A stretch of 64,000 nt of DNA from positions 62,001-126,000 of the forward strand of contig JAFQDD010000003.1 in assembly GCA_017416145.1 (NCBI GenBank), written 5' to 3'. A program made the translations under genes and the position numbers. Of this stretch, positions 9,896 to 19,662 are shown piece by piece (position 1 is the stretch's first letter; every line of letters begins with the position of its first letter). The notes beneath the pieces were generated by a model, which worked only from the letters and a program-made list of their open reading frames with translations, searched no databases and was not told the DNA's origin. The stretch comes from Spirochaetaceae bacterium. Lineage in GTDB: Bacteria > Spirochaetota > Spirochaetia > Treponematales > Treponemataceae.

Positions 9896-11059
9896 TTAAA
9901 AATTGAAATTTAGGTTAATAACTGTCAAATCACTAGACGCAAATTGATTTACCAAGGATTCAAACTTAACATTAACCTTTTTACAAGCCTCATCTAAGTA
10001 AGACAAATAATACAAACCTAAATCTGTACCACCCTGACCTTCTGGAATTTCACGATAAAAGTCAATAAGTGATTTTTTTGCAAGGTTTGCAGATTTTTTT
10101 TCTTGAATATTTTCTTTAAATTCTTGGAATTCGTCATCTTTGTTGTAAAGCGTGATTTGTAGACGGCCTTGTTTACCAATAGATACAGAACCACCACCCA
10201 ATTTCCAAGAAATAAATACAAGTTCGTGTTTTTTCTCTAACTCTTGGATAATTTTTTGGCGAATTTCTGGCTCATACAAGACAGCTTCACTATCTTCAAT
10301 TCCTCGGTACATATTTTTAGCTTCTTTTCGCATATTTGCGTTTTCACAATTCAAAGCTAATTCCATGACCATCAAGGAAATATACTCTGCAATTTTGGAT
10401 TTTTCCATGTATTGTTGGATAATCTGTCTGATGCTACTTAAAATTTCAGAGAAACCTTCTTTTTTGAAAAACTTTACGATAATATACCAGTTAAACAAAC
10501 TTAATCGATTCAAGAATTTTTCTGTCATCAATAAATATATGTTTTTTTCTTCTGGCGTAAGATTTCCGTCTTTTAAAATTGAATCATAAATTGGTTTTAG
10601 AATTTCTGTACGAGCTTCGCTTATTAACTTGTCACTATTTTCCATACGAGAACGAAGTACGTTATCACTAATATGAGTTTGTTCATCTAAAAGTTGAGAT
10701 GGATTTGCTCGGTTGTGTTTTCTAACACATTCTGTTGCCAAAAGAGCAGTTAAGACTTCTCTATCAAATTGCTTGTATAGAACAGAAAAAACTACTAATT
10801 TTGACAAGTCCATTATTTCTTGGCGAGAAGAAACAAATTCTGGCATTGATATTTCGATTTTTGAAACGTAATCAACCAAAATCATACTTTGCAAAGACAA
10901 GGGAGCAAAAGTTGAAAGAGAAACTCCAAATTCTTCTGCATTGTCTGCAAGTCTAAATCTTAGTAATTTCTTTTTTCTATTTATAAAATGTGAAGCACCT
11001 TCTTGAGTTAAAATGACCTTTAATGGCAAATTCAAAAGAGGTTTTTTTTCAGTCGCCAT
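9896..11059 (-). CDS. Conserved-looking protein with degenerate GHKL (histidine-kinase-type ATPase) fold
   Basis: 387 residues, soluble. The N-terminal two thirds are helical. The C-terminal third carries an N-box-like ELALNCENAN near 230 and a G2-box-like GQGGTDLGLYYL near 350, the order expected for a GHKL ATP-binding domain, but no clear DxGxG G1 box and no phosphoacceptor His domain are seen. It could be a pseudo-kinase or a nucleotide-sensing regulator; this is inference. First gene of the unit that continues into the lipoprotein and trmB; a good promoter lies upstream and SD TAGGAG precedes the ATG. Confidence 0.6.
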   Translation of the reverse strand: MATEKKPLLNLPLKVILTQEGASHFINRKKKLLRFRLADNAEEFGVSLSTFAPLSLQSMILVDYVSKIEISMPEFVSSRQEIMDLSKLVVFSVLYKQFDREVLTALLATECVRKHNRANPSQLLDEQTHISDNVLRSRMENSDKLISEARTEILKPIYDSILKDGNLTPEEKNIYLLMTEKFLNRLSLFNWYIIVKFFKKEGFSEILSSIRQIIQQYMEKSKIAEYISLMVMELALNCENANMRKEAKNMYRGIEDSEAVLYEPEIRQKIIQELEKKHELVFISWKLGGGSVSIGKQGRLQITLYNKDDEFQEFKENIQEKKSANLAKKSLIDFYREIPEGQGGTDLGLYYLSYLDEACKKVNVKFESLVNQFASSDLTVINLNFNF

Positions 11060-11095
11060 CTCTACTCCTAATTATAAAAAAAACATATCATTTTT

Positions 11096-11124
11096 ATTAT
11101 AACGCTATTATATAATAATTGCAA
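11096..11124 (-). promoter_or_regulatory. Sigma-70-type promoter for the GHKL-like gene
   Basis: Reading the minus strand, -35 TTGCAA (11119-11124) and -10 TATAAT (11096-11101) are separated by 17 bp. The 5' leader would be about 30 nt and contains the SD. Confidence 0.6.
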
Positions 11125-11178
11125 ATCTTTGTAAAATACTTTAGATTTTTAATATACACAAATCTTTGGCGTATATTA

Positions 11179-11208
11179 TTGACGTATCCAATTTTTTTAT
11201 ATTATGCT
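11179..11208 (+). promoter_or_regulatory. Promoter giving a possible leaderless mRNA for the 11215 gene
   Basis: -35 TTGACG (11179-11184), 18-bp spacer, -10 TATGCT (11203-11208). The ATG at 11215 follows the -10 by 6 nt, so transcription would begin at or next to the A of ATG. No Shine-Dalgarno is present. Confidence 0.55.
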
Positions 11209-11214
11209 ATAAAT

Positions 11215-13176
11215 ATGTATAGAAAATTTTCCATTATCTTCTTGGCATTTTTTTTCTTTTCTCTTTTTGGACTATACGGAGAAACTGTTTCCCAGTGTGA
11301 TTTTTTATACAATCATTTTTTAAAAGACGGATTTTTTCCTGAAAAACAACCCTTAGAAGGCACTTTAAGTGATGAATTTCCTTATAACATCATTTTAAAA
11401 GAAGAATCAATTTCTGAGGAATCTGTTTTATTTTTAATTTCCATAGAAGATGCCTTAGAAATTTCTCAAGAATTAGAAGAAATCAGCCAATTTGGAACTG
11501 TAATCTGTACTGCAAATGATAAATCTATACTTTTTCCCACTTTTCCAGCTGGAACTCAAACTGCCATAGATGAATATTCCCAAAAAAACACAAAGCCACC
11601 AGTTTTGTATCTTTCGATAAACACAGATAATGAGAAATTTTGGACTATAACTCCTGGAAGTAATGGTTTGATTTCTCCATCCTACACATTTTCAAAATTA
11701 AAAAAATCTTTGGAAAAAGAAGATATTTATTCTTACGTGGCGGATGGAAGTTTAGCCTTGTACAAAGTCAATTTAACAAAATCCGATTCTGTGGTTTCTA
11801 TCCTTTTGGAAAATGACTTTCCCGCAATTAAACTAAATTTTCAGACAAACAACAAAGAAAAACTTCCCAATGTTGCAAAATATTTCGCAGAAGATTATGA
11901 TTTTTACAATCAAAAAAACAAAGAAGTAAATTATGATAGTGTTTCTGTTTTTTCATCAAGTTTTATTATCTCTGAATCTACTTTAACTTTGATATTTATT
12001 TCTGTTGTAACTTTTTCTCTTTTTTCAATTTGTGTTTTATCTTTTATGTTTGGTAGAAGAAAAACAGCTCACAAAAAAACAATGTTAAAATATTGGTATA
12101 TTGCTCCTCTGTTTTTGGCAATAACCTTATTTTGCTTTCTTTTTGCACAAATTATTACAAAATGGATTTTTCCAGTTTGGGAATTTTTTCCACAATACGG
12201 ACTTCTAATCAAATTTCTCATTGCTTGTATGATATTTGCATTTTTCTACATTATGAGAAAAATTTTAAAAATTCCTTCCAGAGCTTTTATTTATTCCTAT
12301 TTGCTTAATATTATTTCTTTTGTAAACTTTTTCGTTTTTTCAGCTTTGGATTTGCCATTTTTGCTTATTTTCGGAGTTGAATACATTTTTGTCTATATTT
12401 CTCAGGGATTCAAAAAAACTTCTCTTTTGATAATCGCAACACTTTTGCTAATTTTTCCATTTTTCCCAACTTTGTTTGGTGTTTTCGCCAATTCTGATTT
12501 TTCATCTTTAACCACTTTAGTAAATGGAAATTTGTTTGTAAACTTGATTTTAAGTTTGTTTATTTTGCCTTTGGCTTTTATGATAATGCGAATTATTCTT
12601 TCGGTAAAACGAAAACACCACATAAAACGCCAAATTATTAAGCTGGGAATCTTGGGAATTATTCTCGTAAGTTTTCTTGTATGTGTTGCTTTTTTTAATA
12701 ATCACTTGGAAAAAAACAATTCTCTTACAAAAGAAACTGTGCATTTCGTAGAATCAAATGAGGATTTAGCAAATTTCTCTCTTATTTCTGACTCTAGTAT
12801 AGGATTTTCGGACAATAAATTGACAATTCAAGCTTTAGAAGATGTTTTATATTATGAAATTAAGATTTTTAGTGATTCTACATTTCCGATTTTCAGCTCA
12901 AACTTTCCTTTTAGCTTTTTTGAAACTGAAAATGCCGCCCAGTTTAATTTAGCAGAAAATCCACCAAAAGATTTTACTTTAGAGTTTTTAACAGAAGATG
13001 GAGCAACATTCCAAATTGAAGTAAAAGTTTTTGCAAAGAAAACTAACACAAATACAGAGAATTCCACAAATATTGATTCTAAAAAAACTCCAACTATCGA
13101 AACAAAACTTTACATTATTTCAAATACGGGAGAAACCACTTCTAAGCAATTTATTTCTCAGGAAAAAGCTTTATGA
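11215..13176 (+). CDS. Multi-pass membrane protein with N-terminal signal, function unknown
   Basis: 653 residues from the chosen ATG, which begins MYRKFSIIFLAFFFFSLFGL, a signal peptide; an upstream in-frame ATG at 11119 would place 32 residues before it and lies upstream of the promoter. An extracytoplasmic domain of about 260 residues is followed by a helix ending in a basic stop (FGRRKTAHKK), five to seven further helices, and a C-terminal extracytoplasmic beta-rich segment with a Thr/Asn-rich tail. No family recognised. The stop overlaps the dinB start as ATGA, so translation is coupled to the polymerase gene. Confidence 0.7.
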   Translation: MYRKFSIIFLAFFFFSLFGLYGETVSQCDFLYNHFLKDGFFPEKQPLEGTLSDEFPYNIILKEESISEESVLFLISIEDALEISQELEEISQFGTVICTANDKSILFPTFPAGTQTAIDEYSQKNTKPPVLYLSINTDNEKFWTITPGSNGLISPSYTFSKLKKSLEKEDIYSYVADGSLALYKVNLTKSDSVVSILLENDFPAIKLNFQTNNKEKLPNVAKYFAEDYDFYNQKNKEVNYDSVSVFSSSFIISESTLTLIFISVVTFSLFSICVLSFMFGRRKTAHKKTMLKYWYIAPLFLAITLFCFLFAQIITKWIFPVWEFFPQYGLLIKFLIACMIFAFFYIMRKILKIPSRAFIYSYLLNIISFVNFFVFSALDLPFLLIFGVEYIFVYISQGFKKTSLLIIATLLLIFPFFPTLFGVFANSDFSSLTTLVNGNLFVNLILSLFILPLAFMIMRIILSVKRKHHIKRQIIKLGILGIILVSFLVCVAFFNNHLEKNNSLTKETVHFVESNEDLANFSLISDSSIGFSDNKLTIQALEDVLYYEIKIFSDSTFPIFSSNFPFSFFETENAAQFNLAENPPKDFTLEFLTEDGATFQIEVKVFAKKTNTNTENSTNIDSKKTPTIETKLYIISNTGETTSKQFISQEKAL

Positions 13177-16100
13177 GTTCTTGCTATCTTCACGTAGATT
13201 TGGACGCTTTTTTCGCCTCTGTGGAACAACTGGACAATCCAGAATATCGAGGGAAAGCCGTAATTGTGGGCGGATTACCTAGTGATAAACGCTCAGTGGT
13301 TTCCACTTGTTCTTATGAGGCTCGAAAATACGGAGTGCATTCAGCAATGCCCACAGCCAAAGCCTACAAACTGTGTCCCAACGGAATATATCTTCGTGGA
13401 AGAATGGAGAGATATCACGAAAAATCTAGAGAAGTAATGAAGATTTTTTATGATTTTTCTCCAGATGTGAAGCAAATGTCTGTGGACGAAGCCTTTATCG
13501 ACATTACAGGAACGGAAATGCTTTTTGGCCCACCAGAAGAAGTTGCAAAAAAACTAAAAAAAGAAGTTTTTGAAAAAACAGGACTTACAGTTTCTGTGGG
13601 TGTGGCTTACAACAAATACATAGCAAAAATCGCTTCTGGAATAAACAAGCCTGATGGACTTTGCTTTGTGCCAGAAGGAAAAGAAGAAGATTTTATGCTA
13701 AATCTTCCACTATCAAAACTTTGGGGAGCAGGAACAAAAACTCAAACAAAACTTAAATCCTACGGTTTTTACACAACAAGCGATATTCACAAAACATCCC
13801 TACAAAACTTAATCACCTTGTTTGGAAATTGTACTGGTTCTTTTTTGTACAATGCAGTTCGAGGAAAAGAAGTAGAAACATTTTCAGATAATGTAAAATC
13901 CCATTCAATAAGTGCTGAAGAAACTTACAGTTACGATATTACAGACATTTTCACCATAGAAACTGCCTTGCTAAAACTGTGCTATGAAGTTCGCTTTAGA
14001 TTATTGGACGAAGGTTGGCATTCAAAAACTTTGCACGTAAAAATCCGATACGAAGATTTTACAACGGTTTCTGTTCAAAGCACATACAAAAGAGCCTTCG
14101 CTTCACTAGATGATATGTACGAAAAAGTTTGTACCCTTTTTAAAAGTAAATATGACTTTGGAAAGGGCATTCGCTTACTTGGTGTAGGGGCTCAAAATCT
14201 GGAAAAAGGTGCCAATTCAGCAGTACCAGAATTATTTGATTTTGGAGAAGAAAAAAAACAAAAAATCGAAGAAGCAGTTTTAAATCTCCAAAAGAAGAAC
14301 CCAAAATCAGAAATCAAAAAAGCAAGACAATTTATCAAAAAAGGAATATTTTTGTTTTTTCTGATGATAAATTTGGGGTTTGCTCAAAAATCCTTTGGAA
14401 ATCAAATATTAGAAGCAACAAATTCAGAAAAGGAAACTGAACTTTATGTGGAAGGAGAATGGGAAGCATCTCTAAAACAAAGTATCACATTTTCTTTTCA
14501 AAACAAAGATTCCTATGTAGAAGTGCCACCAATTGTTTTCAAACAAAAGGCGGCTTTGTCAGTTTTTTTTATGTACGACAAAAAATGGTACTTTGAAGCA
14601 GTTTTTCAAGACGGATTTGAAAACAACAAACTTGTGGCTGGATATCAAAATCAATCTGAAAAGGGAATCTTTACAGAAATCAAAGTTGGAAACAAAGACA
14701 TTTTTCTAACATCAAATTATGGTGGCGAAAATTTTGGACAAAGTTTTTCCAATGGTGAAAACACAACCTTTGGGGCAAAAGCCTTGGTAAAAAAAGAGTT
14801 TTCAACTGAAAAAAAAATACAAGGAGAAACTTTCGTTAGAATCGATAATTTAGAAACCTTTTCTAAAACCTGGGAAGGAAATTACTTACGCACAAACAAA
14901 GAAATCGAACTAAATTCTTACATTGCAAATAAATATTTTTATTTACCCTTTTACACAGAAAATATCCAAATATTCTCACAAAATGAAAATGGCAAATTTG
15001 AAAAAATTGACAATCAAGACTTTTTGTTTTATCAGAGGCAAAATCAGTTAGCCTTTAAATATCCACTAAAAAATCAAACAGCCATACAAATTGATAATAA
15101 AAATCAAATTGAAAAACAACTTTTAGATTTCATAAAAAGTGGATATGAATGGTTTTCAGAAAATGAAGATTTTACTTTGGAAAACTATCTTGGCTATCTA
15201 AATATTGATTTTTCAGATATTACAGAAATTGAAAATCTTACTACAAGCCATATCCAACACTTTTTTACAAGGATAAATGAAAAAGATTGTTTGTGGCTTT
15301 ACAAGTCTGATTTCGTTACATTATTTGAAAATAAAAATATTTTTGCTGTAAAAATATCTAATCTTGATAATATTGAACTAATTTCAAAATCAGCCCAGAT
15401 TCCACTATCAATAAAAGACATAAATTTTTCCACAAATCAGGATGAAAACTTAATTTTGTCCTACAATTTTTTGACAAATCCGGCAACCTCGACCTTGGAA
15501 AAAATTATCAAAAGCCTTTTTCCTTTGGGAAATCTAAATCCAGAAATTTATTTTGTCCCAAAATTAGCAGAACAAAGTGATATTGCAATTTCAATAGAAA
15601 ATTATTCCTTGGAAGAAAATTACAATATTGGAACAAAAGCAGAAGCAAACTCAGTTGTGGCCTATGTAAACGGATTTTTAACACCTTGCCAATACGACAA
15701 AAATTCAGGAAACGTGATTTTTCAAAAAAAGCCTAGTTCCAATGACACAGTTCAAGTTTTTTGGAAAGAACATTCAAAATCAGAAAGCCCTACTCTTTTT
15801 TCAGCTTTGGGATTTTTGGTGGATTTTACTCCAAATCTTTCTCTTCTTTCTCTTGAAACTTTTATAGCTTTCAATCAACCAATTTTGTGGGAAAAAGAAT
15901 CTCAAGAAGTCTTTAAAAATCTAGAAAATCATTTACAAAGTAATTTAGAAGCAGGAGCAACCCTTGCTTACGAAAAAAACTTTGAAAAAAGTAAACTATC
16001 AATAAATAATTCCTCAAAAATCCAATACACAAATTTTAATGTAGTTGGAAAAGAATTGATTTACGAATCAAATAACGAAGAAATCGGCACAAAAAATTAT

Positions 16101-18716
16101 TTTCAATATGATTCAATAATTCAAGGAACAGGAAATGTTTCCCAAATAAAAAATCAAAATTATAAACTAATTGCAAATCTTCCAGAAAATGCAGATTTTG
16201 CAGAAGTAAGCTTTTTCCTTCCCAAAAACAGTTACAAACTTTATGAATCTGAAGGATTTATTTTAGACACAAAAATTTCTAGCAAAAATATTTTAGATTT
16301 GTACAATATTTACCTTGAAATTGGCAATCTTGAAGATGAAAATGCAAGATGGAATCTGGAATCAATAACAACCTTGGAAAATCAAGGACTTTCCACAGAA
16401 ATACGAGGTTTATATTTTCCAATTACAGATTTACAAAAAAGTAAATTAGGTAATGGAGAAAAAGCTAAACTCATTTTTGAGAAAAAAGATGAAAATCTTG
16501 CAAACAATATTGATGGATTTTTGGAAATTGATTCCATAGAATATGTGAAAACAGGATTTATTCCAGATTCTGGAGTGGAAATCAAAAATCACATTTTTCA
16601 AGGTCAAAGCGGAGAAAAAATCTCAATTCCAGTATTAGAGGGCAAAAGTGAAAAATCTATAAAAAAATATTTATCTCCTTTGCCAGTAAATAATTACGAG
16701 GAAATAATTTTTGAAATATATTTACCTGAAACAATTGATGACAAAAATTTCAAAAATATTCAGCTAAAAATCCAACTTTTATCGCTTTTACAAAATGGAG
16801 AATATGAAGTTGCATTTTCAAAAAACTTTTCCCTAGATGAAATCGAAACAAATCAATGGGAAAATCTAAAACTTTCCTTTGAAAATAAAAAAAATTCTAG
16901 AAATCCCAACTTGCTAAAAATTACTGTTGAAAATACAGGAGTGGAAACTGTAGATTTTGATTTTTGTCTTGGAAAAATTTATTTATCTGGTGCAAAGAAA
17001 GATTTTTTAATCGCTGATATTTTTGATTTTTCCTACAATTTTAATGAAAATATTTTTATAAATACTGAAATTACAACTAATTTCAAACCTCAAAACGAAA
17101 ACATCTTTGGAAATATACACAACACTTTGGAATTTGTTTATCCACTATTTTCTTTTCAAAATCAAATAATTGGAAACTTTGACTCAGAAAAAAAACAAAT
17201 TTTTGATTTTGAAAAAACTTCTCACAAATTTTCTACTCGAAATAAAATTTTTGATTTTATACAGTTTTCCGAAGATTATATTTTTGGAAATGAAAAATCC
17301 TCAGTTTTAAAATTCAATTCTCTAACTTTTGACTTTACAAATATTTTTCCAAACTTTCCAATAAAACTCACAAACGAAGCGAAAATTGACAGTTTTGAAG
17401 TTTCCCAAAATGAAAATGAGTTTTCCCATTTCAAAAACTCAAGTTCAAATCACTTTTTTACAGAAATAAAATATCCAAAATATCAAGGGAAATTTTCTTT
17501 GAATTTAGAGCAAAAATCAAACTCAAAAGATAACAAAATTATTTTTGATAATTATTTTAAATCATATTTTAATTCTTTATATTATCAAATTTTACAAAAC
17601 AAATATTTAAATTATAATTTTGAAGAAGATAAAAATCAAAAATTTCAAAAAAAATTAGAGCGAAGTGAAACAATTTCCTTGGAGCAAAATCTACAAATTT
17701 TCAACTTTTCACCAATTTTTTCAGTTGGAGGAGAAAACAATTTTTCAGAAACCAGCGAATATCCAATTATCCAAAATATTCAGTACAAAATTACACTTCC
17801 CTTCAAAATTGGCAAAAACAGTTTTTCAGTTTCTTACGGCGAAAAAGCAATTTCAGAATCAGAAACTTACATTTTCCTAGAAAATGATTCTGTGAATTTT
17901 CCAAAAGATTACAATCAGGATTTCAAATTTTTCTTTAAAAATAGTGCTTTGTTTTCTTTAATTTTGCCAACAAACAATAATGGACATAAAATTCAAAAAA
18001 TTACTCTAGATTCTAACAAAATTTCAGGAAGTTCAAAAAATCAACAAGTTGCATTTTCTTGGAATCGAAATATTTTTTCTAATTTGTGGGATTTACTTGT
18101 TCCAGTTGGTTTTTCTGCGGATTTTGGAAACAATTTTAAAGCATCAAAATCAAATTTTATTCAAGATTACAACTTTTTGGGAAAAGTAAGTTTTTCAGCT
18201 ATAAATTTATTTGGTAGAGATTCAAGTTTGGAACTTTTTAATTGGTATAGTTTTGAAGAAATTGTAAGCAATTTCTCTGCAAATTATGTAAAAGATAAGT
18301 GGAATTTTGCATTTAACAACGGAATCAATATTTTTCTTTCAGAAACAAACAGTTTATCAAGTTTATTTGAATCAAAAATTACATTAAATGAAAGTTTTTC
18401 AATTTTTGAGAGCGTAATTTGGAGCAGAATTGGAAAAACTGCTTATTTATTGCCTTTAATACGGATTTTTTACGAAGATTTTACGGCGAAAAAAATCATC
18501 AGACAAGAATCATTTAGCTTTTCTTTGGAAAATGACCATGCAAACAGCAAAAAAACTTTTACAGGAGATTTTTCCCATAGTGTTTCTGTTTTTGTAACAG
18601 ATTTTGCTTCAATAAATACTGAAATTTATGGAAATATGGCAAAATCACAACAAGAAAAACATGAAAAAACCACTTTAGAGTTTTCCATTACTTTAAGCGG
18701 AAAACTTATTTTCTAG
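13173..18716 (+). CDS. dinB: Continuous frame: DNA polymerase IV (DinB) joined to a very large exported barrel-like protein
   Basis: 1847 codons without a stop. Residues 1 to about 385 are a complete Y-family polymerase: HVDLDAFFASVEQ with the first catalytic Asp, STCSYEARKYGV, SVDEAFID with the Asp-Glu pair, SVGVAYNKYIAKIAS, the little-finger domain, and a clamp-binding-like ELFDF near 356. DinB does translesion synthesis in the cytosol. It normally ends here (about 350-390 residues). Instead the frame runs straight on through a hydrophobic signal-like stretch (392-404) into about 1440 residues of export-type sequence. Either two proteins share one frame through an internal start, or a stop has been lost. 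Coupled by ATGA to the upstream gene. Confidence 0.85.
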   Translation: MSSCYLHVDLDAFFASVEQLDNPEYRGKAVIVGGLPSDKRSVVSTCSYEARKYGVHSAMPTAKAYKLCPNGIYLRGRMERYHEKSREVMKIFYDFSPDVKQMSVDEAFIDITGTEMLFGPPEEVAKKLKKEVFEKTGLTVSVGVAYNKYIAKIASGINKPDGLCFVPEGKEEDFMLNLPLSKLWGAGTKTQTKLKSYGFYTTSDIHKTSLQNLITLFGNCTGSFLYNAVRGKEVETFSDNVKSHSISAEETYSYDITDIFTIETALLKLCYEVRFRLLDEGWHSKTLHVKIRYEDFTTVSVQSTYKRAFASLDDMYEKVCTLFKSKYDFGKGIRLLGVGAQNLEKGANSAVPELFDFGEEKKQKIEEAVLNLQKKNPKSEIKKARQFIKKGIFLFFLMINLGFAQKSFGNQILEATNSEKETELYVEGEWEASLKQSITFSFQNKDSYVEVPPIVFKQKAALSVFFMYDKKWYFEAVFQDGFENNKLVAGYQNQSEKGIFTEIKVGNKDIFLTSNYGGENFGQSFSNGENTTFGAKALVKKEFSTEKKIQGETFVRIDNLETFSKTWEGNYLRTNKEIELNSYIANKYFYLPFYTENIQIFSQNENGKFEKIDNQDFLFYQRQNQLAFKYPLKNQTAIQIDNKNQIEKQLLDFIKSGYEWFSENEDFTLENYLGYLNIDFSDITEIENLTTSHIQHFFTRINEKDCLWLYKSDFVTLFENKNIFAVKISNLDNIELISKSAQIPLSIKDINFSTNQDENLILSYNFLTNPATSTLEKIIKSLFPLGNLNPEIYFVPKLAEQSDIAISIENYSLEENYNIGTKAEANSVVAYVNGFLTPCQYDKNSGNVIFQKKPSSNDTVQVFWKEHSKSESPTLFSALGFLVDFTPNLSLLSLETFIAFNQPILWEKESQEVFKNLENHLQSNLEAGATLAYEKNFEKSKLSINNSSKIQYTNFNVVGKELIYESNNEEIGTKNYFQYDSIIQGTGNVSQIKNQNYKLIANLPENADFAEVSFFLPKNSYKLYESEGFILDTKISSKNILDLYNIYLEIGNLEDENARWNLESITTLENQGLSTEIRGLYFPITDLQKSKLGNGEKAKLIFEKKDENLANNIDGFLEIDSIEYVKTGFIPDSGVEIKNHIFQGQSGEKISIPVLEGKSEKSIKKYLSPLPVNNYEEIIFEIYLPETIDDKNFKNIQLKIQLLSLLQNGEYEVAFSKNFSLDEIETNQWENLKLSFENKKNSRNPNLLKITVENTGVETVDFDFCLGKIYLSGAKKDFLIADIFDFSYNFNENIFINTEITTNFKPQNENIFGNIHNTLEFVYPLFSFQNQIIGNFDSEKKQIFDFEKTSHKFSTRNKIFDFIQFSEDYIFGNEKSSVLKFNSLTFDFTNIFPNFPIKLTNEAKIDSFEVSQNENEFSHFKNSSSNHFFTEIKYPKYQGKFSLNLEQKSNSKDNKIIFDNYFKSYFNSLYYQILQNKYLNYNFEEDKNQKFQKKLERSETISLEQNLQIFNFSPIFSVGGENNFSETSEYPIIQNIQYKITLPFKIGKNSFSVSYGEKAISESETYIFLENDSVNFPKDYNQDFKFFFKNSALFSLILPTNNNGHKIQKITLDSNKISGSSKNQQVAFSWNRNIFSNLWDLLVPVGFSADFGNNFKASKSNFIQDYNFLGKVSFSAINLFGRDSSLELFNWYSFEEIVSNFSANYVKDKWNFAFNNGINIFLSETNSLSSLFESKITLNESFSIFESVIWSRIGKTAYLLPLIRIFYEDFTAKKIIRQESFSFSLENDHANSKKTFTGDFSHSVSVFVTDFASINTEIYGNMAKSQQEKHEKTTLEFSITLSGKLIF
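14352..18716 (+). other. Candidate separate gene inside the dinB frame: giant outer-membrane-like protein
   Basis: About 1454 residues from a possible TTG start at 14352, which has AAGGA (14341-14345) 6 nt upstream; an ATG at 14364 is the next option. The stretch IFLFFLMINLGFAQ resembles a signal-peptide core with cleavage near AQ, but starting at the TTG removes the basic residues KKARQFIKK that precede it. The rest is rich in Asn, Lys, Phe and Ser, with many short alternating strands, and ends LEFSITLSGKLIF, a terminal strand with C-terminal Phe as in outer-membrane barrels. Its stop is 4 bp from the convergent murI stop. No family recognised. Confidence 0.5.
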
Positions 18717-18720
18717 GATT

Positions 18721-19578
18721 TTAAGCCAGTAAACCACCGTAAGGCAATTTTAGTTCTTTTGATAAAAGCTCATATTCGACTTTTGAAGATTTTTCAGAAG
18801 TCACAAAAAAAGTTTTGTCCTCAAATTGTATAGATTCCAAAGTTTTTTCACAACTATTTGCTTTTTCATTGTTTTGGACTTTTTGTTTTTTATAAATCCG
18901 TAAAGCTTGTTTTGCAACTCCATCTCTTGAATCCACTACTTTCATAGCATTTCCAGCATAAAACTTTATCTCTTCTGAAAGATGCAAAAAATGTGTACAA
19001 CCTAAAATTATGGTATCCACATTTTCTTTTTGGAAAAACTCAATTGATGGCATAATTGCATTCTTTATGTCATTTTCTGTGGCCGTAAAAAGGGATTTTT
19101 CTATAAAATCAATTAAAGATGGATTTCCAAGTTTTGCAACATAACAATCTTTTGCAAAATCTTTTATAAGTTTTTCGGTGTATGGGTTATTTACAGATTG
19201 ATTTGTGGCAAGTAAACCGATTCGACGATTTTTGCTTACAGCTGAGGCTAATTTTATGGCTGGAACAGTTCCAACAAAAGGTGTTTCTGGAAAAGTTTTT
19301 CGCAAATAGTCTAGAGCTGTAACAGAAATTGTGTTACAAGCAATTACAATAGCCTTTGGAGAAAATTTTTGGATTAAAAGTTCACAGGCATTTTTTGCAC
19401 AATTACAAATTTCTGTTTGATTTTTTTCGCCATAGGGAAAGTTTGCAGTATCACCAAGATAAACGCATGTTACCTCTGGGCATAAATCTTTTAAATAAAG
19501 CATATAGGGAATGCCGCCGGTTCCAGAATCTAAAAATGCAAAATCACAACTAGTTTTTGGATTTTTTTCTAATATCAA
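18721..19578 (-). CDS. murI: Glutamate racemase
   Basis: 285 residues; converts L- to D-glutamate for peptidoglycan. The two catalytic cysteines are in ACNTIS and LGCTHF, with FLDSGTGG and YLGDTANFPYG near the N terminus. The start is TTG at 19576-19578: GGGAG lies about 6 nt upstream, and the only nearby ATG runs into a stop. The C terminus (after about 230) is longer and more basic than in many MurI proteins. Divergent from the pentapeptide gene; tail-to-tail with the DinB frame with only 4 bp between stops and no visible terminator. Confidence 0.93.
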   Translation of the reverse strand: MILEKNPKTSCDFAFLDSGTGGIPYMLYLKDLCPEVTCVYLGDTANFPYGEKNQTEICNCAKNACELLIQKFSPKAIVIACNTISVTALDYLRKTFPETPFVGTVPAIKLASAVSKNRRIGLLATNQSVNNPYTEKLIKDFAKDCYVAKLGNPSLIDFIEKSLFTATENDIKNAIMPSIEFFQKENVDTIILGCTHFLHLSEEIKFYAGNAMKVVDSRDGVAKQALRIYKKQKVQNNEKANSCEKTLESIQFEDKTFFVTSEKSSKVEYELLSKELKLPYGGLLA

Positions 19579-19627
19579 TTTATTCTCCCATATTTTAGAA
19601 AAAACTCTATAATTATATATTAACTAT

Positions 19628-19656
19628 TTGACTAAATTAAAGCAATGACCTAACAT
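19628..19656 (+). promoter_or_regulatory. Promoter giving a possible leaderless mRNA for the pentapeptide gene
   Basis: -35 TTGACT (19628-19633), 17-bp spacer, -10 TAACAT (19651-19656), then 6 nt to the ATG at 19663. No Shine-Dalgarno precedes the ATG. Confidence 0.5.
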
Positions 19657-19662
19657 AATAGT

